Shown in pieces: positions 56,490-64,000 of a stretch of 64,000 nucleotides of DNA. Where the stretch lies: NCBI RefSeq assembly GCF_002750975.1, contig NZ_PEJS01000001.1, forward strand, positions 682,001-746,000. The letters are read 5' to 3'. Under the pieces are notes generated by a model. It worked only from the letters and a program-made list of their open reading frames with translations. It was not told the origin of the DNA and ran no database searches. Positions within the stretch are counted from its first letter, which is position 1. Each line of letters starts with the position of its first letter. The translations under genes were made by a program, and so were the position numbers. This DNA is from Stenotrophomonas indicatrix. Lineage in GTDB: Bacteria; Pseudomonadota; Gammaproteobacteria; Xanthomonadales; Xanthomonadaceae.

Positions 56490-57293
56490 TTACTGCGGCA
56501 GCACTTCCAGCGTGGCGACGTAGCTGAGGCGGCGCTTGGCGGCCTGCTTGACCGAGGTCTTCTTGTCCTCGGTGCCGGTTTCCAGCCAGTACATGCCGGC
56601 TTCCGGCCAGGTCACCTTGATCTCGCCCTTGGCGTCGCTGGTCAGCTTCTGCTCGTCCTGCGCGTTGCGGTAGCGGGTGCCGCCGCGCACGATCTCGAAC
56701 TCCAGGCCTGCGGTCGGCTTGCCGTCGACCAGTACGCGGAAGGTGGCTTCCTCGCCGGCGAACAGGTCGTTCGGGTGACCGACGGCCACCAGTTCGATGC
56801 CGCGGTTGGTCGGCTTCAGCGCGGTGTCGTTCGGCGCCCCGTTGGTGACGAAGGTCTCCACGCGGCCGACCGACTGGCTCACTTCCAGCTTCTTCGCATC
56901 CTTGGGCAGTTCGCCGAAGGTGGCGGCGGTACCGCGCCAGCGCTTGCGCTCGCCGTTCAGCTCATAGGTGGCCGACAGGCCGTCGTTGACCGAGGCGATG
57001 CGGTAGGTGCCCTGCTGCTTCAGCTCGACGTCGAACACGCTGCGGTACTTGCCGGTGGCCGCGTTCTGCGCCTGCACGGTGCTGCCATCCGGGGCGGTGA
57101 TCACCACCGATTCCAGGCGCAGCGGCACGTGATTGAAGTAGAACAGGTCGTTGGAGACCGCACCGTCGACGGTGATCCACGGCGCGTTGCCGGCGATCAC
57201 GGTCTGCGAGGGCAGCAGCCAGGCCTTGTGGGCCAGGGCAGAGAAGGGAAGGGCAGCGGCCAGAGCGGCGGCGAGGACGAGCGTGCGCTTCAT
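56490..57293 (-). CDS. DUF4198 periplasmic protein (metal/NikM-like)
   Basis: A 267-residue protein with signal peptide ending AHA/K ([25 protein letters not shown]). The early AHKAWLLP segment and beta-rich rest with [29 protein letters not shown] are DUF4198. Often linked with TonB receptors; it may bind metal or a siderophore. Member of the iron operon. Confidence 0.87.
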   Translation of the reverse strand: MKRTLVLAAALAAALPFSALAHKAWLLPSQTVIAGNAPWITVDGAVSNDLFYFNHVPLRLESVVITAPDGSTVQAQNAATGKYRSVFDVELKQQGTYRIASVNDGLSATYELNGERKRWRGTAATFGELPKDAKKLEVSQSVGRVETFVTNGAPNDTALKPTNRGIELVAVGHPNDLFAGEEATFRVLVDGKPTAGLEFEIVRGGTRYRNAQDEQKLTSDAKGEIKVTWPEAGMYWLETGTEDKKTSVKQAAKRRLSYVATLEVLPQ

Positions 57294-57317
57294 GCGGAAG
57301 ACTCCAGGGTGATTGAT

Positions 57318-57407
57318 GGGGTCAGAGCCCTTCCTGCGGAAGTGATCCGACCCCTGGGGTGCTGCGATGGGGTCGGATCCCTTTCCAGCGGAAAAGGCTC
57401 TGACCCC
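57318..57407. repeat. inverted pair of GGGGTCAGA-type repeats
   Basis: 57318-57354 (GGGGTCAGAGCCCTTCC ... GATCCGACCCC) and 57369-57407 (GGGGTCGGATCCCTTTCC ... GGCTCTGACCCC) are reverse-complementary to each other. They fill the gap between the DUF4198 and DUF2271 genes and could fold into a large intra-operon hairpin. A related copy is at 27581. Confidence 0.78.
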
Positions 57408-57418
57408 GGCTCAGGCAA

Positions 57419-57937
57419 TTACGGTTTGACGGCGAGGGTGACCTGGCCCAGTTCGGTGGCGCCCTGCGCGCGGCCGTTCTGTGCGGCGGTGGCCGGCCAG
57501 GTGAAGGGAATCTTCAGCAGTTCACGGCCGCCGACTTCGCGCACCGCTTCCACCACCAGGGTGTAGTTGCCCGGGGCCAGCTGCTTCAGTGCGGGCTGCT
57601 TGTCGTTGAACGACAGCGCGTGCTTGCCGGCCGGGCGGGTCGGGCCGGTCACGCCGTCCACCGGCACCTGCAGGGTGCGGCCGCTCTTGCGCCACCACTG
57701 GCGCAGGTCGGGCAGCCACTTGGTGCCATGGCCTTCGCTGTTGCTGGTCTGCTGGTACCAGACCGACAGATTGGCGGCGACCTTCTGGTCGGCGCCTTCC
57801 AGCCACACCGCCACATACGGGCGGTGGTACTCGGCCACGTTGAGCTTGGGCACTTCGACGTTGATGTCGAGGGTGGTGGCGTAAGCCGGCGAGGTGGCCA
57901 GCAGGCCGCTGAGGGCGATGGTCAGGGTGACGCGCAT
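57419..57937 (-). CDS. DUF2271 periplasmic protein
   Basis: A 172-residue protein with signal peptide (TLTIALSGLLATSPAYA). The DUF2271 motifs are RPYVAVWLEGADQKVAANLSVWYQQ, WLPDLRQWWRKSG and NYTLVVEAVREVGGRELL. Usually encoded with PepSY proteins and flavoenzymes; molecular role unknown. Confidence 0.9.
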   Translation of the reverse strand: MRVTLTIALSGLLATSPAYATTLDINVEVPKLNVAEYHRPYVAVWLEGADQKVAANLSVWYQQTSNSEGHGTKWLPDLRQWWRKSGRTLQVPVDGVTGPTRPAGKHALSFNDKQPALKQLAPGNYTLVVEAVREVGGRELLKIPFTWPATAAQNGRAQGATELGQVTLAVKP

Positions 57938-57977
57938 GGGGCGGCTCCGGAAGAACGGATGGAAGTCACGGTGGAAG

Positions 57978-58616
57978 TCAGTGGATCAGCAGCAGGGCGA
58001 TCAGCAGTGGGATCATCAAGCCCAGGCCGACCAGTGGCCAGGTCATGCGTCGCTGCCGCGCATGCAGGTGCAGCAGGAACAGGCCGGTGATGCAGAACAC
58101 CAGGCAGGCGACGGCGAACACGTCCAGGAACCAGCCCCATGCGGGGCCGGCATTGCGGCCCTTGTGCAGGTCGTTGAGATAGGACACCGCGCCGCGCGAG
58201 GTGGATTCGTACTCCACCGTGCCGGTTTCGCGGTCGATGCTCAACCAGGCGTCGCCGCCGGGGCGTGGCAGTGACAGATAGATTTCCTCGGCCGACCATT
58301 CGGCGGGTCGACCGCCGATGGAGATGCCCAGCTGATCGTCGAGCCATTGCCGGGCCGGGCGTGGCAGTGGTGCATTGCCGTCCTCGCGGGAGCCCAGGCC
58401 GCCGAGCAGTTCGGCCGGCAGTTCCAGGTGCTGGTTCTGCACCTGTGGCTTGGCCTCGATCTTTGCTGCATGGTTCAGCGTCAGGCCGGTCACCGCGAAC
58501 AGGAGCATGCCGATCAGGCAGACCGCAGAGCTGATCCAGTGCCACTGGTGCAGGGTACGCAGCCAGAAGCCGCGGCTCTGCTGCTGCTGCACGGTGGAAG
58601 ATGCGGGACGGCTCAC
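57978..58616 (-). CDS. PepSY-associated membrane protein
   Basis: A 212-residue protein: [32 protein letters not shown] (His-containing first helix), a PepSY-like periplasmic domain ([34 protein letters not shown]), [10 protein letters not shown], and two more helices with histidine ([21 protein letters not shown]). Related to PiuB-type proteins and a plausible haem-linked ferric reductase partner. The first gene of the five-gene operon after a Fur-like site. Confidence 0.88.
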   Translation of the reverse strand: MSRPASSTVQQQQSRGFWLRTLHQWHWISSAVCLIGMLLFAVTGLTLNHAAKIEAKPQVQNQHLELPAELLGGLGSREDGNAPLPRPARQWLDDQLGISIGGRPAEWSAEEIYLSLPRPGGDAWLSIDRETGTVEYESTSRGAVSYLNDLHKGRNAGPAWGWFLDVFAVACLVFCITGLFLLHLHARQRRMTWPLVGLGLMIPLLIALLLIH

Positions 58617-58654
58617 GGCACGGTTCGGGACGGATGAATACTGGCCATTACATC

Positions 58655-58673
58655 ATTGATGAGAATTGCTCGC
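58655..58673 (-). promoter_or_regulatory. Fur-box-like site before the PepSY operon
   Basis: ATTGATGAGAATTGCTCGC shares the GAGAAT core with the stronger Fur box at 61943. It lies about 40-60 bp upstream of the PepSY start (58616). The right half matches less well, so the call is moderate. It would make the PepSY-DUF2271-DUF4198-apbE-reductase unit iron-responsive. Confidence 0.6.
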
Positions 58674-58703
58674 AATTAGATGTCGTTGTGTATCTCTGAA
58701 GGG

Positions 58704-58842
58704 GTAGTGCCGGCCGCTGGCCGGCAATCCCATGCCACCTGAGAGCATCGCGTGGTTGCCGGCCAGCGGCCGGCACTACCACGGGTCGGTAGATCCACGC
58801 CATGCGTGGATGAAGCGGTGCCGACCAAGGTCGGCACCCACC
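58704..58842. repeat. SMAG dimer, a further SMAG and a REP
   Basis: Head-to-head GTAGTGCCGGCC elements at 58704-58726 and 58757-58779, a GTAGATCCACG element at 58789-58811, and a GGTGCCGACC/GGTCGGCACC REP at 58817-58842, the latter ten bases before the TonB-receptor stop. They separate the two parts of the iron island. Confidence 0.87.
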
Positions 58843-58852
58843 AGAGCGGCGA

Positions 58853-61273
58853 TCAGAACTTCGCGTTGAGCGAGATCCAGTAGCTGCGGCGCTGGTCCTT
58901 GGTGGCGTAGTCGTCCACGCAGTTGTACTCGCTGGGGCTGGTCAGCAGGCACGACTGCGAGACGAAGTTCTTGTCGAACAGGTTGTTGACCCGCGCGTTG
59001 ACCGTCAGCCACTGCGTGGCCTTCCAGCTGCCACCGAGGTGGAAGAGGGTGTAGTCCTCGTAGTAGCGGGTATGACTGGCACCGGCGGCATCAAGGATCG
59101 TGTCGCGGTAGCGGTCGTAGCGGCCTTCGCCGATCAGCGACAGGCTGATGGCATCGTTGAGCTGCCAGTTGAGGCTGGCGTTGGCCATGTGCTTGGCCGG
59201 CATGGTGCCGGTGATCGGCAGGCCCTTGCCGGAACCGGCGGTCTGCTCGCTCTTGGTCCAGGTGTAGTTGCCGCGCAGCTGCAGGGTGTCCAGCAGGTCG
59301 ACGTGGCCGGCCAGTTCTGCGCCACGTGTCTCGGCCTTGTCGATGTTCACGCTCTGGGTGAAGGTGCTGTAGCCCAGCGACGCCCAGCCCGGGCCGATGT
59401 CCACGCAGTAGCCACTGCCGACCGGCGCGACTTCACAGTTGGGGAACGTGCCGCCGCTGGCGATCTTGTCTTCGAACTTGTTGATGAAACCGGTGACGTT
59501 GAAGCCCCAGCGCTGGCCCTCGTAATAGGCGGCCAGCTCGTAGTTGGTGCTGGTTTCCGGCTTCAGGTTCGGCGAGCCCACCAGCGGCAGCACGCCCTGG
59601 CCACCAAAGCCGGTGATGCCGGGGAACAGCTGGTCCGGACGCGGGGTCTTGTAGCCGGTGCTGACGCCACCCTTGAAGGTCCAGGCATCGGTGGCATTCC
59701 AGACCAGGTAGCCGCGCGGGCTGAGGTGGCTGCCGAAGATGTTGTGGTCGTCGTAGCGCAGGCCGAAGGTGGCGGTCAGGGTGTCGGTCAGCGACCAGTT
59801 GTCCTCGGCGAACAGCGCCCACATGCGGTGCTTCTGTTTGGTGTTGCTGCGGTAGCCGGCACCGTCCATGCCGAACACGCCGTCCACCATGTCGGTGTCG
59901 TTGTATTGGCCGCCCACGGTCAGCTTGTGCGCACCGAAGTCGAGGTCGAGCATCGTGTCCAGCACGTAGCCTTCCAGTTCCATGGTGCGCAGCGGCCGCG
60001 GCAGGAACGCCTGCAGGCGTGCCTGTTCGCTGGCGTTGAGTGCGGCCAGGCCGTTGTTGCGGCCGGCGGCACAGTTGTTGGCGGCACCGGTGCGGCGGCA
60101 GACGTCGTTCCACAGGGTCTGCAGGCCGGCGCGCTCGTCCAGCGTCAGCGGCAGCGAGCGGCCGAGGTTGTTGCTCTTGCTGTGGGTCAGCGAGGTCTGC
60201 CAGGTGCCGAAGCTGTAGCGGCCTTGATGGGTCAGCGAGAGCTGGTCGCGCTCATAGCGCTGGTAGGCGGTGTAGCCCACGCGCGGCTGCACCACGCGGC
60301 GGGTGACGGTGCCGCTTCCATTCGGGTTCGGCACCACCGCGTTGCCCACGCGCCACAGGCTGGCCAGGCTGTCGAGGGTGCCGGTCTGGCCTTCGCTGTT
60401 GTCGTACTTCTGGCGTGAGACGTCGTAGTCCAGCCACAGTTCGTGGTCGTCGTTGACATGGAAGTTCAGGCGCACGCCGGTGTTCCAGTTGGTGTTGGCC
60501 ACCGACTTGCCGCCGCCACCGAAGCCGATGCTGCGTTCCCACAGCGTGCCGTCGGGCAGGGTCAGTGCATCCCATTCGGGATTGGATGCCTTGGCGTCGT
60601 AGTAGCTGCCGCGCACGGCCAGGCCCAGGCGATCCTTGACCAGCGGGCCGCTCAGGTACAGATCGGTGCTGCGCGCGTCGCCGAACTGGTCGTCCTGCTG
60701 CACGGTGAAGCCCTGGGTGACCGCACCGTGCCAGCTGTCCTGGTTGCGGCGGGTGATGATGTTGATGACGCCGCCCATTGCATCCGAGCCGTACAGCGTG
60801 GACATCGGGCCACGCACCACTTCGATGCGCTCGATCGCATCCAGCGGCGGCAGGTAGGCGAACTGGCCACCACCGAAGTTGTTCGGATACAGCTGGCCGG
60901 CGTTGCTCTGGCGGCGACCATCGATCAGCACCAGGGTGTACTCCGACGGCAGGCCGCGCATGGAGATGGTGGCGCGGCCGTTCTTGTCGGTGGCTTCCAG
61001 GCCGACGTCGATGCCTTCGACGTCGCGCAGGGCGTCGACCAGGCTGGTGTAAGGGCGCTTGCTCAGCTCTTCGCGGCTGACCACGCTGATGCTGGCCGGT
61101 GCATCGACTACCTTCTGCTCGAAACCGGAGGCGGTCACCACCACCTTGTCCAGCGTCTGCGGCGCGCCGCTGGCGGCACCATTGGCGTAGGCGGGCGCCG
61201 CGACCGCAGCCAGCACAGCGCTGGTCAACAGATGGCGGGACAGGGACGAACGGACACGATGGCGCTGGGCCAT
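58853..61273 (-). CDS. TonB-dependent outer-membrane receptor (siderophore/iron)
   Basis: An 806-residue receptor: signal peptide (LLTSAVLAAVAAPAYA), TonB box/plug start (TLDKVVVTASGFEQKVVDAPASISVVSREEL), plug motifs (GRATISMRGLPSEYTLVLIDGRR, PMSTLYGSDAMGGVINIITRR) and a 22-strand barrel ending in an aromatic residue (ISLNAKF). Closest in type to ferric-enterobactin/CirA-like receptors; ligand unknown. Downstream of a small secreted protein and a Fur box. Confidence 0.93.
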   Translation of the reverse strand: MAQRHRVRSSLSRHLLTSAVLAAVAAPAYANGAASGAPQTLDKVVVTASGFEQKVVDAPASISVVSREELSKRPYTSLVDALRDVEGIDVGLEATDKNGRATISMRGLPSEYTLVLIDGRRQSNAGQLYPNNFGGGQFAYLPPLDAIERIEVVRGPMSTLYGSDAMGGVINIITRRNQDSWHGAVTQGFTVQQDDQFGDARSTDLYLSGPLVKDRLGLAVRGSYYDAKASNPEWDALTLPDGTLWERSIGFGGGGKSVANTNWNTGVRLNFHVNDDHELWLDYDVSRQKYDNSEGQTGTLDSLASLWRVGNAVVPNPNGSGTVTRRVVQPRVGYTAYQRYERDQLSLTHQGRYSFGTWQTSLTHSKSNNLGRSLPLTLDERAGLQTLWNDVCRRTGAANNCAAGRNNGLAALNASEQARLQAFLPRPLRTMELEGYVLDTMLDLDFGAHKLTVGGQYNDTDMVDGVFGMDGAGYRSNTKQKHRMWALFAEDNWSLTDTLTATFGLRYDDHNIFGSHLSPRGYLVWNATDAWTFKGGVSTGYKTPRPDQLFPGITGFGGQGVLPLVGSPNLKPETSTNYELAAYYEGQRWGFNVTGFINKFEDKIASGGTFPNCEVAPVGSGYCVDIGPGWASLGYSTFTQSVNIDKAETRGAELAGHVDLLDTLQLRGNYTWTKSEQTAGSGKGLPITGTMPAKHMANASLNWQLNDAISLSLIGEGRYDRYRDTILDAAGASHTRYYEDYTLFHLGGSWKATQWLTVNARVNNLFDKNFVSQSCLLTSPSEYNCVDDYATKDQRRSYWISLNAKF

Positions 61274-61421
61274 GGCAGATACCTCGAAGGATGTAAGGCA
61301 GCGCGATGCAGGGCGCGGAGCGCGCACGGCAGGGCAGGGATGGCCCGGTCAGGGGCGGCAGGGGCGAAACAGGCAGCGGCGAGCCGTCGCAACCGCGCAG
61401 GCGGTCACGGCGTGCCGTGGA

Positions 61422-61817
61422 TCAGGCGAGCGGCGGCGCCTGGCCGCGTTGCTGGCGGCGCCCGGGCGCATCGGCCCAGGGCATGTCCGGTACGGCCAGC
61501 GGCCAGTGCGGACGCGCGCCGGAGGGAACCGACGCAGAGGGAACCAGATCAAGTTCGGTGCGCAGCCAGTGGCTGGCCAGCAACAGCGGCGGGATCGGCT
61601 TGTCCGTGGACTTGGCCGGTGCCGAGGCGCAGCGCCGCAGTTTGGCCGGCGCTTCTTCCTGCAAAGGGCCTTCGCCGCCGCGCTCTTCCAGCGGCTGCTG
61701 CAGCGCCTGCGGCGCGGCAGCGTGGGCGACCGGCAGCAGCGGCAGGGTGCCCAGCAACAGCGTCAACATCGCCACCCACGCCAGCAGGCTGGCCAGCGCA
61801 GGCCGACGGCCGCGCAT
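61422..61817 (-). CDS. hypothetical secreted protein ahead of the TonB receptor
   Basis: A 131-residue protein with signal peptide (LASLLAWVAMLTLLLGTLPLLPVAHA), a Pro/Ala/Arg-rich tail and a short Cys. The ATG at 61817 starts the signal region. Sits between the Fur box and the TonB receptor, so it is probably the first gene of that iron-regulated unit. Possibly related to DUF2946 but no clear signature; low confidence in product. Confidence 0.6.
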   Translation of the reverse strand: MRGRRPALASLLAWVAMLTLLLGTLPLLPVAHAAAPQALQQPLEERGGEGPLQEEAPAKLRRCASAPAKSTDKPIPPLLLASHWLRTELDLVPSASVPSGARPHWPLAVPDMPWADAPGRRQQRGQAPPLA

Positions 61818-61942
61818 GGCAGTGCCGAGCTGTACAAGCCGAAGCGGGCGAGGGCGGAACGGGCGACGCAAGCGGAGATCCCTGGCTGGCCGGAACATCC
61901 GGCGTCAACGGGGCGTGATTGTAATGAGACCCGTTAGCCGTT

Positions 61943-61961
61943 GCAAATGAGAATGATTGCC
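61943..61961 (-). promoter_or_regulatory. Fur box
   Basis: On the minus strand, GGCAATCATTCTCATTTGC, close to the Fur consensus (NAT-rich palindromic ATTCTCATT core). It is about 125 bp upstream of the small secreted gene and thus of the TonB receptor. It lies after the PiuC-type gene stop. Confidence 0.8.
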
Positions 61962-61989
61962 AAATTGCCGCAGGGGTGGCCTGATCGGT

Positions 61990-62667
61990 TCAGACCTCGC
62001 TCCAGCGTCGCAGCAGGTTGTGGTACACGCCGGTCAGCTGCAGCACCGCGTCGGCATCGCCATTGGTCTGCCGCAGGCGCTCGATGGAAGTATCCATCTC
62101 CCACAGCAGGCGACGCTGCACATCGTCGCGGATCATGCTCTGCACCCAGAAGAACGATGCCACGCGCGCACCGCGGGTGACCGGAGTGACCTTGTGCAGG
62201 CTGCTGGAGGGATACACGATCAGATCACCGGCCGGCAGTTTCACTTCGTGCTCGCCGTAGGTATCACTGATGATCAGCTCACCGCCGTCGTACTCGTCCG
62301 GGTCGGACAGGAACAGCGTGCAGGAGATGTCCGAACGCAGCTGCTCGCCGTTGGCCAGGTTCATCACCGCGCCATCGACGTGGAAGCCGTAGGTGCCGCC
62401 GCCGCTGTAGCGGTTGAAGCGCGGTGGCAGGTACTTCAAGGGCAGCGCGGCGGCAAAGAACAGCGGGCTGCGCTTGAGCGCGGCCAGCACCACGGAGGCC
62501 AGCGCAGCCTTCAGCGGTGAGGCATCGGGCAACTGCTCGTTGTGTTTGACCTGCGCACCCTGTGAGCCGACCGTCTCGCGTCCGTCGGTCCAGTCGGCAG
62601 CGTCCAGCCGCTGGCGGATCTGCGCCACTTCTTCAGGTGCAAGCACGTTGGGGATGTGCAGCAGCAT
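61990..62667 (-). CDS. PKHD-type Fe(II)/2-oxoglutarate hydroxylase (PiuC/YbiX)
   Basis: A 225-residue dioxygenase. The iron ligands are in [11 protein letters not shown] (His, Asp) and [21 protein letters not shown] (His; Arg for 2-oxoglutarate). The N-terminal [17 protein letters not shown] is family-typical. PiuC-type enzymes sit next to catecholate/hydroxamate TonB receptors, as here. GAGGAACC precedes the ATG. Substrate unknown. Confidence 0.92.
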   Translation of the reverse strand: MLLHIPNVLAPEEVAQIRQRLDAADWTDGRETVGSQGAQVKHNEQLPDASPLKAALASVVLAALKRSPLFFAAALPLKYLPPRFNRYSGGGTYGFHVDGAVMNLANGEQLRSDISCTLFLSDPDEYDGGELIISDTYGEHEVKLPAGDLIVYPSSSLHKVTPVTRGARVASFFWVQSMIRDDVQRRLLWEMDTSIERLRQTNGDADAVLQLTGVYHNLLRRWSEV

Positions 62668-62684
62668 GGCGGTTCCTCATCGAT

Positions 62685-62711
62685 GCGCGGGGGAGACGGG
62701 CTCCCCCGCGC
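62685..62711. other. intercistronic hairpin between TonB receptor 2 and the PiuC-type gene
   Basis: Perfect 11-bp stem GCGCGGGGGAG/CTCCCCCGCGC with ACGGG loop. No T-tract follows, so it is more likely an RNA-stability or attenuation hairpin that lowers or separates expression of the downstream hydroxylase. Confidence 0.7.
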
Positions 62712-62718
62712 CATGACA

Positions 62719-64000
62719 TCAGAAGCGGACGTCCGCGCTGAGCAGGAAGGTGCGCGGGGCGCCCGGGGTGTAACGGTAGCCGCTCTTGTTGATGCTGGCC
62801 ACGTACTGCTTGTCGAACAGGTTGTAACCGTTCAAGCGCAGCGAGATGGAGTCATTGATCGCCCAGGACACGACGGCGTCATAGACAACGTAGGACTTGG
62901 TGAACGATGGGGTACCCACCGCACCGTCGGTGCCACGGTGCATGCCACCGGCATAGCGCACGCCGCCACCGATGGTCAGGCCGAAGGGTAGGGTGTAACT
63001 GGTCCAGCCGGTAAACGTGTCGGCCGGGGTGTAGGTCAGGTTGGTGGTGCCATCGGCGGCTACCTTGGCACCTTCCTTCACCTCGGTGTCGAGGTGGCTG
63101 TAGCCGGCGGTGACCGACCAGTTGTCGGTCAGGCGACCGACTGCAGAGAGCTCCACGCCCTTGACCCGCTTGCTGCCGGTCTGGGTCGGGTTGCCGGCAT
63201 CGTCGAGCACGGTGGTGTTGATCTCGTTGTCAACGTCGGTCTGGAACAGCGCCAGATTCACTGCAAGCGCGTCATCCAGGAACGCCCACTTGCTGCCAAC
63301 TTCGAAGGTTTTGGCCTTCTGCGGGTCGAGCTTGGGGTTGTCTGCACTGCTGGCCGAGCTGCTCAGCTGGAAGTTCGCGCCGCCAGGAGGCTGCTGCGAG
63401 ACGGCGTAGTTGGCATAGATGCTGACCGTCTCGCCCACTTTGTACAGTGCACCGAGCTTCCAGTTCAGCAGCGTGTCGGACGCTTCCAGGGTCGGGTTGC
63501 GCAGCACGGTGCCGGTTGGATTGCTGCCGCATGCCGGGCCACCGCGACCACCGCACACCGATGCGCTTGCGTACTCGGTCTTGTAGTGGTCGGCGCGCAC
63601 GCCCGCGGTAAGCAGGAAGCTCTCGCCGAAGGACAGGGTATCGAACAGATAGGCCGAGGAGGTTGTGGTCTTGCCGTGGGCATCGGCGCCATTGTGCGCC
63701 CAGGTCAGCCCGCCCACGTTCCAGTCGGGGTTGTACAGATTCGCTGCCGGCCAGGTGGTGCCGCCGGTGGCGGCCTGCCCGTAGCTGTCCAGCTCTTCGC
63801 GGGTGAATTCCAGGCCGGTGCTAAGCGCATGACCGACGCTGCCGGTGTTGAAGTCGGCGCGCAGGTTCAACTGATCGGTGAGGATGGTGTTGCGCTGGTC
63901 CTTGAAGGTCGGCAGGCTGCGCGCGATCGCGTAGGTCGATAGATCGGCCGGATTGGTGTAGCTGATGTTGCCGGTCGGGCGGCCATTCGCACCGCGAACG
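62719..64000 (-). CDS. TonB-dependent siderophore receptor, partial (5' end outside window)
   Basis: The frame is open to the right edge; about 427 C-terminal residues of a receptor of usually 700-800. Barrel strands with VRADHYKTEYAS, YGFTVSQ-like siderophore-receptor strands (ANYAVSQQPPGGANFQLSSS), LDPQKAKTFEVGSKW and DSISLRLNGYNLFDKQYVAS, ending in FLLSADVRF. The N-terminal half, with plug and TonB box, lies outside. Paired with PiuC-type hydroxylase. Ligand unknown; catecholate or ferrichrome-type. Confidence 0.92.
   Translation of the reverse strand, partial: VRGANGRPTGNISYTNPADLSTYAIARSLPTFKDQRNTILTDQLNLRADFNTGSVGHALSTGLEFTREELDSYGQAATGGTTWPAANLYNPDWNVGGLTWAHNGADAHGKTTTSSAYLFDTLSFGESFLLTAGVRADHYKTEYASASVCGGRGGPACGSNPTGTVLRNPTLEASDTLLNWKLGALYKVGETVSIYANYAVSQQPPGGANFQLSSSASSADNPKLDPQKAKTFEVGSKWAFLDDALAVNLALFQTDVDNEINTTVLDDAGNPTQTGSKRVKGVELSAVGRLTDNWSVTAGYSHLDTEVKEGAKVAADGTTNLTYTPADTFTGWTSYTLPFGLTIGGGVRYAGGMHRGTDGAVGTPSFTKSYVVYDAVVSWAINDSISLRLNGYNLFDKQYVASINKSGYRYTPGAPRTFLLSADVRF

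Overview
The window is a high-GC, densely coded gammaproteobacterial chromosome segment. It fits the Stenotrophomonas maltophilia complex (Xanthomonadaceae). The reasons are the GTAG-tailed palindromic repeats (SMAG-type REP elements) in many intergenic gaps, the divergent soxR/mfsA pair, and a cell-envelope/PTS cluster in typical xanthomonad order with hprK and an EIIA-Man protein. No rRNA, tRNA, prophage or CRISPR array was recognised. Most genes are core; the accessory character lies mainly in intergenic repeats.

Layout. 1-9.5 kb: tail of an RND efflux permease, a GFA-family protein, a DUF4105 protein with a lipoprotein hydrolase, the MfsA/SoxR redox-efflux pair, an SDR/LysR pair and proC. 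9.5-17 kb: yggS, the pilus retraction ATPases pilT and pilU, a PIN/NYN-like protein, an aldo/keto reductase, a LysR regulator, a DUF4287 protein and a YitT-like protein. 17-25 kb: tag, a DUF4153 protein, yqgE-ruvX-pyrB, a REP-associated transposase (RAYT) flanked by its own REPs, an esterase lipoprotein and mgtE. 25-37.6 kb: a long leftward block for a soluble PTS phosphorelay (ptsI, ptsH, EIIA-Man, rapZ, hprK, ptsN), hpf, rpoN, LPS transport (lptB, lptA, lptC) and Kdo synthesis (kdsC, kdsD). This block faces the rightward ibaG-murA-EF-hand operon. 37.6-46.4 kb: two DUF3108 proteins, purN, small membrane proteins, purM, then DUF2066-perM-hda. 46.4-53.4 kb: murU-amgK cell-wall recycling, glsB, an M20 peptidase, comEA, two L,D-transpeptidases and a HutD protein. 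53.4-64 kb: an iron-uptake island with a flavoreductase, ApbE, DUF4198, DUF2271, PepSY, a TonB receptor, a PiuC-type hydroxylase and a second, cut-off TonB receptor, with two Fur-box-like sites.

The most unusual material is non-coding. Four large intergenic elements (about 15.98-16.25, 27.73-27.93, 45.71-45.90 and 46.22-46.40 kb), plus one truncated copy, have near-perfect 22-26 bp arms. The arms differ in sequence between copies but remain complementary within each copy, and they enclose a conserved core. That is the pattern expected if structure is under selection. A five-copy tandem array built on a SMAG element (53.46-53.79 kb) and a degenerate REP array (14.45-14.58 kb) are also notable.
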